A stretch of 64,000 nucleotides of DNA from Lasiosphaeria ovina (lineage: Eukaryota > Ascomycota > Sordariomycetes > Sordariales > Lasiosphaeriaceae): positions 1,302,001 through 1,366,000 of the forward strand of contig JAULSN010000005.1 of assembly GCA_033439765.1 (NCBI GenBank). The letters run 5' to 3'. Below, in pieces: positions 1-9,906 of this stretch. The notes below the pieces were generated by a model. That model worked only from the letters and a program-made list of their open reading frames with translations, had not been told where the DNA came from and did not search any database. Position numbers and translations under genes: made by a program. The number at the start of each line of letters is the position of its first letter. The stretch's first letter is position 1.

Positions 1-445
1 CGTGTGTGATGCGGAGGTTGGGGGCTGATTGCTGATGTGTTCGTTGTTCTGTGGACATTATCGACGAGGACGAGTAGATTGGACAACCAACGAAAGATTC
101 GCTTCCGTTGCGAGAAGTATGGGTCTGGTTTTGGATAGGGGTGTGGCTATTCGGGGCAAGTTTACCCGCCTTCCCTTCCAGTTTCCAGCTCAGTTCCCTT
201 TTCTTGGCTAACTCACATCATACAACGTTTCACTTCACTTGGGCAGTGGCAGTGCTCGTGGAGTGTAAGATGAGTGCAGGAGTGATAACGCCCTTATTGT
301 CTTGCGTGACTTGTAGCTTGACACGGAATCATCCCGTCTCCCCTTCCCCAGCCATTGTCTGCGCTCTGCGCTCGTCTCTGCCAGTTTCTCCTCGCTTCCC
401 GCTTCGCTGACCCTGCCCACACACTAGAGTCAAAAAGCCGCGGCA
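1..445. other. No gene recognised
   Basis: Only short overlapping reading frames with no recognisable domain and no plausible splice structure. I see nothing to annotate here. Confidence 0.5.
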
Positions 446-682
446 TTAAGCTCCAAAAAGGTCTCTATTGCAGGTGGCACACCATTGGTCGGGCACAATA
501 ACATCAAAAACAACCGACTCGCCCTCCATGTACAGGCAGTCTCCCCATTTAGTCCTAGTTCTTATCGCGCAAGACCAACCTTGGCGTTTGACTTTTGGGT
601 GTCCGCAGCTGAAATGAAATCTTTCCCAGCAGCACATCTTTTCGACTTCTGTGGGAGCAGGCTTTGTTTTAATCTTCTTCAC
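446..682 (-). CDS. Small cysteine-rich hypothetical protein
   Basis: Single-exon ORF of 78 aa; a second in-frame Met (start of MCCWERF) at residue 16 is an alternative start. The spacing of Cys and His is what makes it look real: a CGH triplet, then three more Cys, and a C-terminal CATC pair, an arrangement that resembles small fungal proteins in which Cys/His pairs could bind zinc. This resemblance is from memory of the pattern, not from a search. No signal peptide or membrane segment is evident. It stands alone, with no gene within 1.9 kb downstream on the plus side. It could also be a chance ORF or the last exon of a longer gene. Confidence 0.4.
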   Translation of the reverse strand: MKKIKTKPAPTEVEKMCCWERFHFSCGHPKVKRQGWSCAIRTRTKWGDCLYMEGESVVFDVIVPDQWCATCNRDLFGA

Positions 683-904
683 ACGTGTGACTTATTTGCT
701 GGGAATGAAGCTGGTCGTATAACATTAGCAATTGAGCGTATTGTGCGTGTATGACAGAAAGAACAAGGAATCCAAACAGTATGAAGTAATACTCCGTATC
801 GTGGCCTAGGGTTCACAGTGGTGCTAGTAGCGGTAGTGCTGGTAGTGGTAGTGGCAGTGGTGTTGATGTTGATGCCGATGATGACGGTTACGATGATGAC
901 GGCT

Positions 905-970
<66 letters not shown>

Positions 971-2592
971 GTGATGATGGTGATGATAATGGAAAAGACT
1001 GGAACCGTGTTAGTGGTGGACTCCCTTCATAAATATTTGCCTTTAGACATCGCGAATACCAACCAACCGACTCCGCAACTACGATTGCTTTAAAGTAGTA
1101 GATCTCGACAAATAGTTACGGCCGGCGTTACATGACGAAACAGACGTTGTTATAAGGACGTGTCTGCGGCATGAGACGTGGTAGTTTGCTATATTGCTTT
1201 CATGCCGTCGAGACTATGGGAAGATCCGCCTACCAATGGTAAACGATAATTCGGGTTGGTTGCAGTTTTGGAACCCACATCTCCTGTATGCAGTTAGAGA
1301 TTGGCCAGAGCCTTGTTGGTCAATCCTATTGTTTTGCTTAATCCCATATTTCATTTTCGACAACAAACTTTGTTTGTTCCTGGCTGTCTCGCCTCGGTTG
1401 CAAACAGCAAGAATTCGTCTCAACGGCTACATAGGTACAATCAATAAAGTTTGTTACAATTAAAACAGTTAGGGTGTTTGCTTTGTCGCCGAACAGTCAC
1501 CCGAATTTAACTACACCTCTCTCTCTATTGAGGATTTTTATTGACTGCCATAGTCCTTCATATCTGTTCATTTTTCACGCCGGGCTTCACAGTCATGGAC
1601 TCCGCATTGACCTCTTGCCATTTTCTCAACACTCAGAGACCAGATTTACAATAAATACCATTCCCCAAGCTCCCGAAAGACCTTTGAAGCGGTTTGCCGA
1701 GTCGGGAGGTTTGCGGGTTCCAGCTCCAATCCATGTCTGGTAGAGCTTGATCACTGGGGCTTTGACCTGTCTGTAGGATCCCCCAATCTTGAACCCGCCA
1801 ATTCCGACACAAAGAAAGCACACGAAGTCTTTCGAGAGGCCTGGAGTCCCCTGTGCACTGACCAGGTCTACTCCTCCGGTCAGAGGCCAGAAATTACATC
1901 CCACTTCTTTAGATCAACTTCACCCCACATCAGGCGGACAACCTATTGTCGTCTCTTTCTCACAATATCAGGTACCCGTGTCAAACCGGAGCTGAAAAGT
2001 GTCGACCTACGAAACTGCTATTCGGCCTTGTGGCTGTTCATCTGATAATCAGCCGATCTGATCTCTTACTCAACCATCTGACCTGTTCTTTGCCTCAGTT
2101 CTCACTCACCTTACAACCGTCCTATTGTTGCCCTGTTTCCGTCCCAACACATACCCAGAGTTTCAGAGCCGCCAAAATGCGTCTCACCTCGCACCTTTCA
2201 CTCACCTTGCCGCACTCAGTCCTGTCCGGCCCCTGTTTCGTCTCAACACGCGCCCACATAAATTGACGGTCGCCAAAAAGCGCGCAGCCCTCTTTCAGTT
2301 TCCAAATTCCGGCACCTTTTGCATTTTCACCTCCCACACCACCGCGCCGCTGTCCACTCACCTACTTTCGACCCACGACTTTTTGTATGACGTTGCAACG
2401 CTTGCTCCTGGCTATCCCATCCAACAAAATGTTTTTCGCGTGGACATGTAATACGAGCAACAAGCAGGGTAAGAAAGCCCCGCGCGCGCAGCCCAGGCGG
2501 AAAGTCGCTGGAACCGTCGCTAACCGGGCGCGCACAAAAACCTAGGCAAGCCAAACGGGCGATGCGCTGTAGCCGACCGACAGCAGCGCCAA
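683..2592. other. Long intergenic stretch with one microsatellite
   Basis: About 1.9 kb without a supportable gene. It carries the ATG trinucleotide repeat described separately. The remaining ORFs are short, overlap on both strands and show no domain. Composition is moderately AT-rich. Confidence 0.5.
905..970. repeat. (ATG)n trinucleotide microsatellite
   Basis: Twenty-two uninterrupted ATG/GAT units followed by degenerate GATGGTGATG units to about 990, and preceded by degenerate GTAGTG/GTTGATG units. The poly-Met frame across it is an artefact of the repeat. Confidence 0.95.
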
Positions 2593-3055
2593 ATGGCCGC
2601 GCAGCTGCTGAAGACGATTGAGCTGTCGCTGCCAGGAATCAGCAAGGCCGAAATTCGAGAGATCAAGAGCTGGATCATGAAGTATTCCCTTGCGGGTGAG
2701 TCTGCCCTTCGCCGCCTTCGAATCGCCTCGCGCAGCGGTGCTGACGGAATACTGAATAGTGGTCGAGAAACGCCCGGTCGAGGCCGACGTGTACCACGAG
2801 CGACTGATGGGCCTGGCCGCGGCTGCCACGCGCGGCTGCGCGGTCGGCGAAACCCCAGTCAACGACACTTGGGGTGGGGTCACCTTTCCTGGTCCTCTGA
2901 ACTCCCTGAAATAGTGAATCTGAAACTAACACGTGGTAGTCATGATCAAGTACCCTGTAATTTCGTGCGAGATTCTTGACCAGGATTTTTTGGTGGTCCA
3001 GGACGAGTCCGACGAGGAGGAGGAGGAGCCGCTGCTGTGTTCTGACGACGGTTAG
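2593..3055 (+). CDS. Small acidic-tailed hypothetical protein, three exons
   Basis: Exons proposed at 2593-2695, 2760-2873 and 2940-3055, giving 110 aa. Intron 1 has a GTGAGT donor, a CTGAC branch-like box and an ATAG end. Intron 2 has a GTGGGG donor, ACTAAC branch box and GTAG end. Both are 64-66 nt. Splicing removes all in-frame stops and joins a helical N-terminus (AAQLLKTIELSLPGI...) to an acidic C-terminus with a run of five Glu. No transmembrane segment or signal peptide is apparent. The weak donor of intron 2 is the least certain point. I do not recognise the family and infer no function. Confidence 0.55.
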
Positions 3056-3940
3056 AAACACAAGGACCGCCGCATTACCATTATTTCTCCGGCGTGGACG
3101 TCATATCGCAGACATTTGTGCAAAAGTGGGGGATAAACGTGGGACTACAACAACAAAATATTGGGGGTGGCAACACAAAAAGGAGCACAAATAGACATCT
3201 GGAATTTAGAGACCATCTCGTAGGCAGTACAGCAGTGTGTGTTGCTTGCGCCTTGAAAGCAAGGTTGCTGTACTTGACTGGAGGAGATACCAAAGAAAAT
3301 GGAGGATCATATTGCCTGGAATGCTAGACTTGAAGTCAAAGAACGCGCGGAAAATGTTGGATACGACCCGATTTAGAAACCGACGAAGAGAGAAGAACAG
3401 AACAGGCTAGCTCTGCGGACTTCGCCAGCGATGGCTATCTGACACGCCCGTGGATGTAATTACACCTCGGTGCGCAAGTGACGGGCGCCGCTAGTGAGGC
3501 TCCGAGGCATATCATATTACCCGGACACGGCGAGTGCTTGACAGCGCAACTATTATTACCACTGACGAAAAAAACGCAGTGGCTCGGCAAAAACGGCATC
3601 CCAGGCGAGGCGTAATGACATCAGACCCCCTTTCGGCGGCGGCGGCTAAAGTGGACAAGCACCCCGACCAGCCAAATCGAGACTCGGGGACAAGCGACCT
3701 TCAGGCACCAGATATAGAGACGAATTTATTTCTCATTTAATCTCAGGGACAAGTGCACTCCGCACTTGCTGCATATGCCCGATGAATTCAGCGGGCCCGG
3801 ACCTGGCGGGCTCGACGATGGTGCTCGGGACCGCAGAGCCACGAGCCCAGCGCCGGGGAGCAATGCCCCAGGACGAGCTACCGCGAAGGAAAGCACCGAA
3901 GCTGTCGGTTTCTAAAATAAGAAGAAGCCCAGCGGGATGC
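3056..3940. other. No gene recognised
   Basis: About 0.9 kb with only short frames. The last part is the likely promoter of the downstream CFEM gene. Confidence 0.5.
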
Positions 3941-3943
3941 GAG

Positions 3944-3950
3944 TATTAAA
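3944..3950 (+). promoter_or_regulatory. TATA-like box upstream of the CFEM gene
   Basis: The sequence TATTAAA lies about 120 bp before the start codon at 4068, a usual distance for a fungal core promoter with a short leader. Placement is by position and sequence only. Confidence 0.3.
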
Positions 3951-4067
3951 GGGCGGCCCGCTCCCTAGTGAGCCCGACCCATTGCGCTATCCCGAACCCC
4001 AATCGCAACATCTCGCTCGCTGTCTTAAACACTGTATATCGCCTAAAGAAAGCCAAGAACCGCCAAG

Positions 4068-4476
4068 ATGCTTCCCACGACCCTGCTGATGGCCGCCTTC
4101 GCCGCGCTGGCCTCTGCCCGGCCGCAGGTGACGACCGACATCCCGTCGCAGATCACGGCGCCGCCGGCCCTGCCGTGCTCCGTGGCCTCGGCAATGCCCA
4201 GCTGCGGCGTAAGTGCCTACCGACAACTAAACTCCAGACACTAATTAGACCGCTGACACCCCCCAGATCCCGTGCATCACGTCGGCGGCCATCGGCATCG
4301 GCTGCACCGCCGCCCTCGACTTTGGCTGCCAGTGCCAGCACGCCGCGGCCATGCAGGCGGCCGTCATGCCGTGCGTCGCCTCGGCCTGCGGCACCCTCGC
4401 CCCCGTCGTCGGGTCCGTCGCCAACGCTATCTGCACTGCCTGTCTCCCGGCCATGGCCATGCCGACTCCCGCCTAG
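4068..4476 (+). CDS. Secreted CFEM-domain protein
   Basis: Two exons, 4068-4208 and 4267-4476, 116 aa. The first about 18 residues (LPTTLLMAAFAALASA) form a signal peptide. The mature part has ten Cys. Eight fit the CFEM order: PSC, PC, a GC before a conserved DFGCQC (Asp plus CxC), then PC, AC and IC; one extra Cys lies on each side. CFEM proteins are secreted or cell-surface proteins of fungi that include haem-binding iron scavengers and effectors; the Asp before CxC is the haem ligand in characterised members. No Ser/Thr-rich tail or GPI signal is seen, so it is probably a free small secreted protein. The intron (GTAAGT donor, CCCAG end) is 58 nt. Confidence 0.85.
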
Positions 4477-5310
4477 CTGGCTGTGGACACGTGCGGGCTG
4501 GGGTTCGGCATGTGATTCTTCTGCATGTGACTCTGATGGGACGTTGAGGTGCTGAGTGGGTAGAGCCGTTAAGTTTTCGGGGGGCAAGGTTGGAGTTTGT
4601 GACTCACGATCTGGGGACAGAAAGCTTCATGTGTGATCGAGCGAGACTGTTGTAGTGCTGTATGTGGGCCAAGACAGAAAAGAACGGTTGAAAAGTCTAA
4701 ATTCGAGACACGTATGGTGTAACTTTGACATGTTTCATTCCAACGCTCGTGTTCAACGGCTGTGAAACTCCATGATTGCCGGCATGTGTCAAACCAACCT
4801 AGATTTGGGTCCACTGTCGACGGCGGAATCAAGTCGAAGCAAAAGGAAAGAGGATAAGGTTAGACCTAGCAGAAACATGAGTGAAGAACGAGATAGGGTT
4901 TGAGTTGAATAAAGTCAAGGTTGGACATTACAAGTTCAACGGTTGTGATCTGGATGGAATTCGCGTAGCTGATGACACCTACGTCTTCGTATGCAACCGT
5001 TCCTCCCGGTTCGCAGACGCTGGCATTGGCATAGCTGGCTACCTAGTTTCTACTCGAGTTCCATTTTAAGTAAGTTTTCGAAGAAGTCAAATTAAGTTGT
5101 CGGCGCTGGACAAACTGTCCATTGAGTGTCAAGAGTTGGGTGGTTGTGGAGAACCGGCTTCGGCTAACTGTAACTCTACTTACACTTTATGACTCTGCGT
5201 GGCAACTGGTGACTCGATTTGGTTAAGGTTCTCAAAGGCAAAGCCTGTATTCCCCATCAAGGCATAACCCCATGTGGGGTCCCAGCTATTTGACACCTGT
5301 CTCTCAGGCG
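4477..5310. other. No gene recognised
   Basis: The 3' flank of the CFEM gene followed by AT-richer DNA. A short frame at 4881-5069 has no recognisable feature and is left out. Confidence 0.5.
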
Positions 5311-5318
5311 TATAAGTA
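5311..5318 (+). promoter_or_regulatory. TATA-like box before the 5594 gene
   Basis: TATAAGTA about 280 bp before the start codon, followed by a pyrimidine-rich stretch typical of fungal transcription starts. A leader of roughly 250 nt with many CA-rich repeats would result. Weak support. Confidence 0.25.
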
Positions 5319-5593
5319 AAGGCCTCCTCCCCCGAGGACTGCCCTTCCTTCTTCTTCCCCCAGGCACACTCGCACTCTGGCATCCAAGCATTGCACAAGT
5401 CTTCTCGTCTTCAGACACTGTCACAAACACATTCTGCCCGTGTCTTTGGCCTTCTCGACCATCATCTACATCGCCAGCACTACGCACACCAGCCACCAGT
5501 CGGCAGTCAGCAGTCATCAGACACCAGACGGCAGGCACCAAACATCAAACATCAGGCATCAGACTCCAGCGTTACGCCACCCACATCATCACA

Positions 5594-5980
5594 ATGGGTT
5601 CCATCCAAGCCACCCAGGTCATCTCAGCGGGTCCAGACCAAGTCACCGTCTTGCTCACAAAGGGCCCCAACCAAGCCGCCGACGCCGGAAAATCCCGCGA
5701 CGGCACCACATACCTGGTGTACTACGCGCTCACGCAGCCGCTAGACCCAGCCGCCGCCAAAAAAGCCGCCAAAGCCAAGGTGGCCGCCGCCATCGACGGC
5801 ATTCTCAACGACCTGGCGAAGCAGAAACGCCTCATCGAGCGCCTCGAGCGCCGCATTCCCGGCGCCAAACGGGCACTGCCGCCAACCACCGTCCAGTTCG
5901 TCCTCGAGCGCGAGAAGCTCGTCAAACGCCAGCGCTATGTGCCGACGCTGCCGCCGCGCCCCCGCCAGTCCCTGCGTTGA
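5594..5980 (+). CDS. Hypothetical protein, 128 aa
   Basis: Single exon whose start (ACAATGGG) sits in a good initiation context. The N-terminal half looks like a beta-rich segment (IQATQVISAGPDQVTVLL), the middle is an Ala/Lys-rich helix (PAAAKKAAKAKVAAAIDGIL), and the C-terminal third is strongly basic (ERLERRIPGAKRA...LVKRQRYV). There is no signal peptide or membrane segment. Strong third-position C preference and a pyrimidine-rich leader argue for a real gene. Family not recognised. Confidence 0.65.
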   Translation: MGSIQATQVISAGPDQVTVLLTKGPNQAADAGKSRDGTTYLVYYALTQPLDPAAAKKAAKAKVAAAIDGILNDLAKQKRLIERLERRIPGAKRALPPTTVQFVLEREKLVKRQRYVPTLPPRPRQSLR

Positions 5981-6596
5981 GAAGAATCTCCCTCAGCAAC
6001 CCGCCAGCCACGCCAGCCAAGCAATGCGTCACCAGCCAGCCAGCAAGAGTCGAGCAGACAGACAAGACAGACACCAAGGCGGTCCAGACAAACACCAGGG
6101 CGACTGAGACACAACAAACATCAGTGATGAAAGGAGAAAAGGGTTTACAGAAAGAGGTGGGAGGGCGGCGAAGTCGGACTCTGCACCTCCACGCGGTGCC
6201 GCCTGGGAACCTGCCCCGCCCCCAAGCGGGGGTCAGAGCCAGCGCAGAGACGCAGTACTCCAAGGACCATAGAGTAGTTATGATAATTGTGCTTGCTTTG
6301 TTACAATTGCTCTGTGCCTTTCTCCTCGTGTGATGTACTCATATGTGATTCCTGCCAAGAGATGTGCTGTCTATCTACCATCTACCTACGTAGCCATCTT
6401 CAGCCAATCCCATGACCCAGTAACCTTCGCATCATGGAGTCATTGCCCAGGCGGTAGGCCGTGCCAATGCCCTTAGGCTCGGAAAATTCCCCAGTCCCCA
6501 TAGATTAGACGCTTGATCATCCTCGCGCCTGCTGGAGCATACCAGTTGCTGCACCCAGCTGGCAACGCGAGATGTAAACATCCAATGCCACCCCTC
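5981..6596. other. Intergenic, no gene recognised
   Basis: The 3' region shared with the convergent minus-strand kinase-like gene that ends at 6597. Nothing further seen. Confidence 0.5.
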
Positions 6597-8340
6597 CTAC
6601 TTGCCGAGGCAGCGGATCGACTCGTAGATATGCTTCTGCAGCTCCACGAGCAAAGCCCTCTTGCCGTCTAAACAACGTCCGCACTCCCCCATGTACAGCT
6701 CGCAGCTGTCAATACTTGCCTTGAAGAGCCGCTCCAGCGCCAGGTCAGCATCCCCTGGCAACTCAGTGCCTCTGCTCTCCTCGGTTTGTAAGTCGGCGGT
6801 CGTCGTCTTTGCGCGACAAGCGAGCCACCGGCGCAGCGCTGCCGGGGCCGCTTCTTTGACGCCGCCGAGATCGCGCCGGAAGTCGGCCATCGCGGCCGTG
6901 CCGAAGCGGATCCACACGACAAAGTTGAAGACGACCCAGTAGAAATACAGAATGCAGTCGTCGCGGTTGTCGGAGGGAGGGAGGCTCGGATCCTGCTGTT
7001 GTTGCTGCTGCGTGGATGAAGAAGAAGAATCCTTCTGGGGGAGACTGGAGTTGTCATGGTGGCACGACGACGCGGCGTTCGAAAACACCATTCCGTCGGT
7101 CGGGATGCCGTTGAACTTGAGCACCATGCTGCCATCATCCGGGTGGCGGTATAAAGAGGCGGTGCCAAGCCACGGCATTATCGTCTCGCGATCGCCGTCG
7201 TACGGGGGCTGCTGCTGCTGCTGCTGCATGCCTCCCCCTCCTCCGCCCTTCTTCGTCTTCTTCTTCTCCTCCTCCTTCAAAAGACACACGAGCGCATCCG
7301 CGAGCCCGGACATCTGGATGAGACTCCACTTGACCAGCAGCTTACCTGGCACGCGCGACGTCGGGTCCTGCCAGAAACACTCGAGACTCCCGCCATCGGC
7401 CCACTCCCACATCAGGCCGCTGCTCCCGCTGCCGCTTGAGTACTCAAGACCCACCGCTCCCTGCCAGCCGCCGGCAAAGGTTGCGAGATGCTTGTGGGTG
7501 AAGGCGCTGGCGAGTTTGTGGCTTCGCGGCCACGCATCCGCCGTCACTTCGCAGACCGCAAACACGCGGCCAGGGTTTCCTTGCTATTAATCATTAGTAT
7601 TAGTTGGTGCATAAATTGTTCTGTTGATGTTCCCTTTTCTTTTCCTTTCTTTTTTCGGATGTGCAGGTTGGTTTGCATAAACTCACGATGGTCGCACCGC
7701 CGTCGTGGGCGGGATGCAAGACGGCCTTGTGGAAGCCCGTTGAGTTTGCCGGCAAGGTGCATCCCGGCAGCTGTTCGCTTCCCCCTCCCGCTGGAAATAG
7801 GCCGAGATATTTGTAGATATCGGTACTCTCGTACTCCTTGAACGGCAGAACGGTATCCTCGTGGCGCTGTGCTACTCCCGTTAGTTCGAAGACAGGGGCC
7901 AGGAAGCTCCACTGGTGGCGGATGAATCTCGTGCGCTTTTTGCTCATGTTCCCAGTCTCGAACCACTCCAATGCGTCAGTCCCGAGCTGACACGAACGTG
8001 GCTCCAGGGACACGATTTGACCGCCTTTCTGGCCGACAGGTAAGTATTCGTCGGTGAAACCGGAATCCTTCGAGTCCTTGACGGCCGGGAGGAGATCGGC
8101 CATGGTAAGAATGGCAAACACCTTCTTTGCCTTGTCGAGGACAAAGTCGACGGTGGAGTCGTCGCACGCCATGCCTGCATGTTTGAGCTCCATGAGGACC
8201 CGATTGCGAGTGATGAGCTTGTCCAAGGCACCCCGGGGGACGTAGTATTCGCCGTTAAAGCTGCTCGTCTCCTGGTCAAGTCGGACAAGCGTTGCGAGCG
8301 CGGCTGGGTCGTTTTCGAGCGACAATCCCCGGAACAAGGA
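6597..8340 (-). CDS. Kinase-like protein lacking catalytic motifs (pseudokinase-like), 5' end unresolved
   Basis: Exon 7687-8340 and exon 6597-7583, joined by a 103-nt intron (GTGAGT donor, ACTAAT box, ATAG end). The N-terminal part (LITRNRVLMELKHAG...KVFAILTMADLL) and the segment EWADGGSLECFWQD followed by SLIQMSGLADALV match a fungal-type kinase family in which these precede the catalytic loop. Here the VAIK-type Lys is replaced (FAVCEV), no HxDLKPxN loop or DFG is visible, and low-complexity Lys, Gly and two Gln runs follow. The middle contains a hydrophobic stretch (LYFYWVVFNFVVWI). The frame has no ATG at its upstream end: an in-frame TAA at 8341-8343 separates it from an apparently coding continuation. 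Either the start is an internal Met or the gene is broken. Confidence 0.5.
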
Positions 8341-8637
8341 TTATAGTGACCTACCTAACGGCCTCGGCGGTGCAGAGCCGCGGCTGATGTCGAGTACCTG
8401 TGTAAGCCACTTGGAGAGCGTCTCGACACCGGTGGTATCACGGCTGGACGCGGGCTTCGGCGGGTCGGCGGGGCGTGCTTCGATCGCCACGACTCTGGCC
8501 CGGGAGAGGATGGCCTGGGAGAGGATGGCCCAACGGCTGGGCGTGGGCTTCGGCGGGTCGGCGGGCTTTGCTCCGAACCGCACGACTCTGACTCGGGGGA
8601 GGATGGCCCACTCGGGACGCAGATACTGACTCTGAGA
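8341..8637 (-). other. Probable linker coding remnant between hydrolase-like and kinase-like parts
   Basis: The frame ending at the TAA of 8341-8343 reads ETLSKWLTQVLDISRG and is in phase with the kinase-like exon, so it looks like the same gene cut by one stop. Upstream it becomes Pro/Ala-rich and includes an imperfect tandem duplication. No canonical intron both removes the stop and keeps the phase. Confidence 0.4.
8438..8609. repeat. Imperfect tandem duplication, period about 90 bp
   Basis: Two diverged copies of a unit beginning CGGCTGG and containing GGGCTTCGGCGGGTCGGCGGG, with the second copy starting near 8529. Each copy ends in GGATGGCC. It falls in the linker of the hydrolase/kinase-like locus. 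Confidence 0.7.
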
Positions 8638-9225
8638 TTAGCGGCTGGCTGGCAAGGAAATGACTGAAAGGTAATTAATTGGGCCGTGCATGACATATAC
8701 GGGCTTCTCTCTGTTGGCAGGAGCCGTAAAGCAGCAGGCGACTGGCAGATGGGGACCTAATTGGTCCCTGAACGACGCCTGCATACTGGCGATGGCGGCG
8801 ATGGCGTCGTCAGGTGTGGGTGTCAGTCTCCAACGGAGCCACTGCGCCAGTGCTGCGTGGAAGTGGGGCGTGTCAAGAAGAACAAGGCCTGTCGCGCGAT
8901 GGCGAAGGTATGGCTTGCCCAGCAGCCTCTGCTGCAAAAGAAGGACGGCCTGTTCGCAGACCAAACCGCCGTAGCCGTAGCCGAACAAGATGACGCGCGG
9001 GGCAGGGGCGTAAAAGGGCGTGACAGGCCTGGTCTGAACCAGCAACGCTCTGGCATCTTCCTGGATGCACTCGATCGAGATTTTGGCCGTCGTCGTCTGG
9101 AAGGAATCGGCAAATGCGTCGCCAGGGATGCGGCTGACAAGTTGGTCGACAATTTCACGTCTGGATTCCGGATCCTTGTCGGCGTAATCAGGCACGAGTA
9201 TTATATGCGTGCTTTCCGATGTCAT
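8638..9225 (-). CDS. Degenerate alpha/beta-hydrolase-like domain
   Basis: About 195 aa from the Met of MTSESTHIILVPDY; two earlier in-frame Met codons are possible. The segment VILFGYGYGGLVCEQAV followed by GLVLLDTPHF is laid out like the nucleophile elbow and following strand of the lipase-like N-terminal domains of fungal NACHT/ankyrin-type signalling proteins, but the GxSxG Ser is a Tyr (GYGYG), so hydrolase activity is unlikely. It lies directly upstream of the kinase-like exons on the same strand and may be the first part of one multidomain gene. The end at 8638 may be a true stop or the edge of an unresolved exon. Confidence 0.45.
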   Translation of the reverse strand: MTSESTHIILVPDYADKDPESRREIVDQLVSRIPGDAFADSFQTTTAKISIECIQEDARALLVQTRPVTPFYAPAPRVILFGYGYGGLVCEQAVLLLQQRLLGKPYLRHRATGLVLLDTPHFHAALAQWLRWRLTPTPDDAIAAIASMQASFRDQLGPHLPVACCFTAPANREKPVYVMHGPINYLSVISLPASR

Positions 9226-9906
9226 TGTTCCCATGCCAGGTAGAGCTAGTGGTAGCAGTACTGAACCCACCACTGCTTTACCCTCGCCCATGTTGGAATG
9301 AGCGTCGCGTGTCTGGCTCTGAGATAGGTGACTAACTTGCTGTGTTATTAGCCGGCTCAATTAACTGGCGATGGATGTGTATGGTTTTGAGAAAGAAGGT
9401 AAAAGGCGAGGCCCCAGCTGGGGCAAGCACCTTACCTATTATAGGAAGCCTTTTTGACCCGAGCTCAAGGACACCTGTTCCCCCCCGTACGATCGGGGCT
9501 GTCTTGCATTTACCTAAAGTACTCTCCTAAAGTAAGGCACCAGGTACCTAGGTAAGGCAGCCAAGGCAGGTGCCCCGGTGCGAACTAAGCACACTAGGCT
9601 GCCGGCCCCAGCTCTCCCACGACCACAAATGTAACACCATATGACCTTGTTCTGAGGTGGTCTTTGCTGCGTTGCTGCGCTTCTGGCACTACCTATTCAG
9701 GTTTTCACTACGGCACAAGGTATGCACCTAGGTAATATGGATTCGTGCATATTTGCACGCCGCGGATGGCTGGTGCTTGACGTTGAGCGGGAATATAAGG
9801 TAAGGTGCCTACTCAGGTTCCTACCCTCTTTTCCATGCCTGGGCCAGGGAAATCGAACTACACGCGAGGGTCTAGTTAAGAGTGTTGGCGCTGGTAATTC
9901 GACGTG
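9226..9906. other. Intergenic, divergent promoters
   Basis: Between the minus-strand hydrolase-like gene and the plus-strand DUF2235 remnant. It contains several copies of a short motif built on CCTAGGTA/ACCTAGGT. No gene seen. Confidence 0.5.

Noticed and set aside
818..1093. A 91-codon plus-strand frame with a long poly-Met run
   Set aside because: It is the translation of the (ATG)n microsatellite; flanking residues show no protein-like composition.
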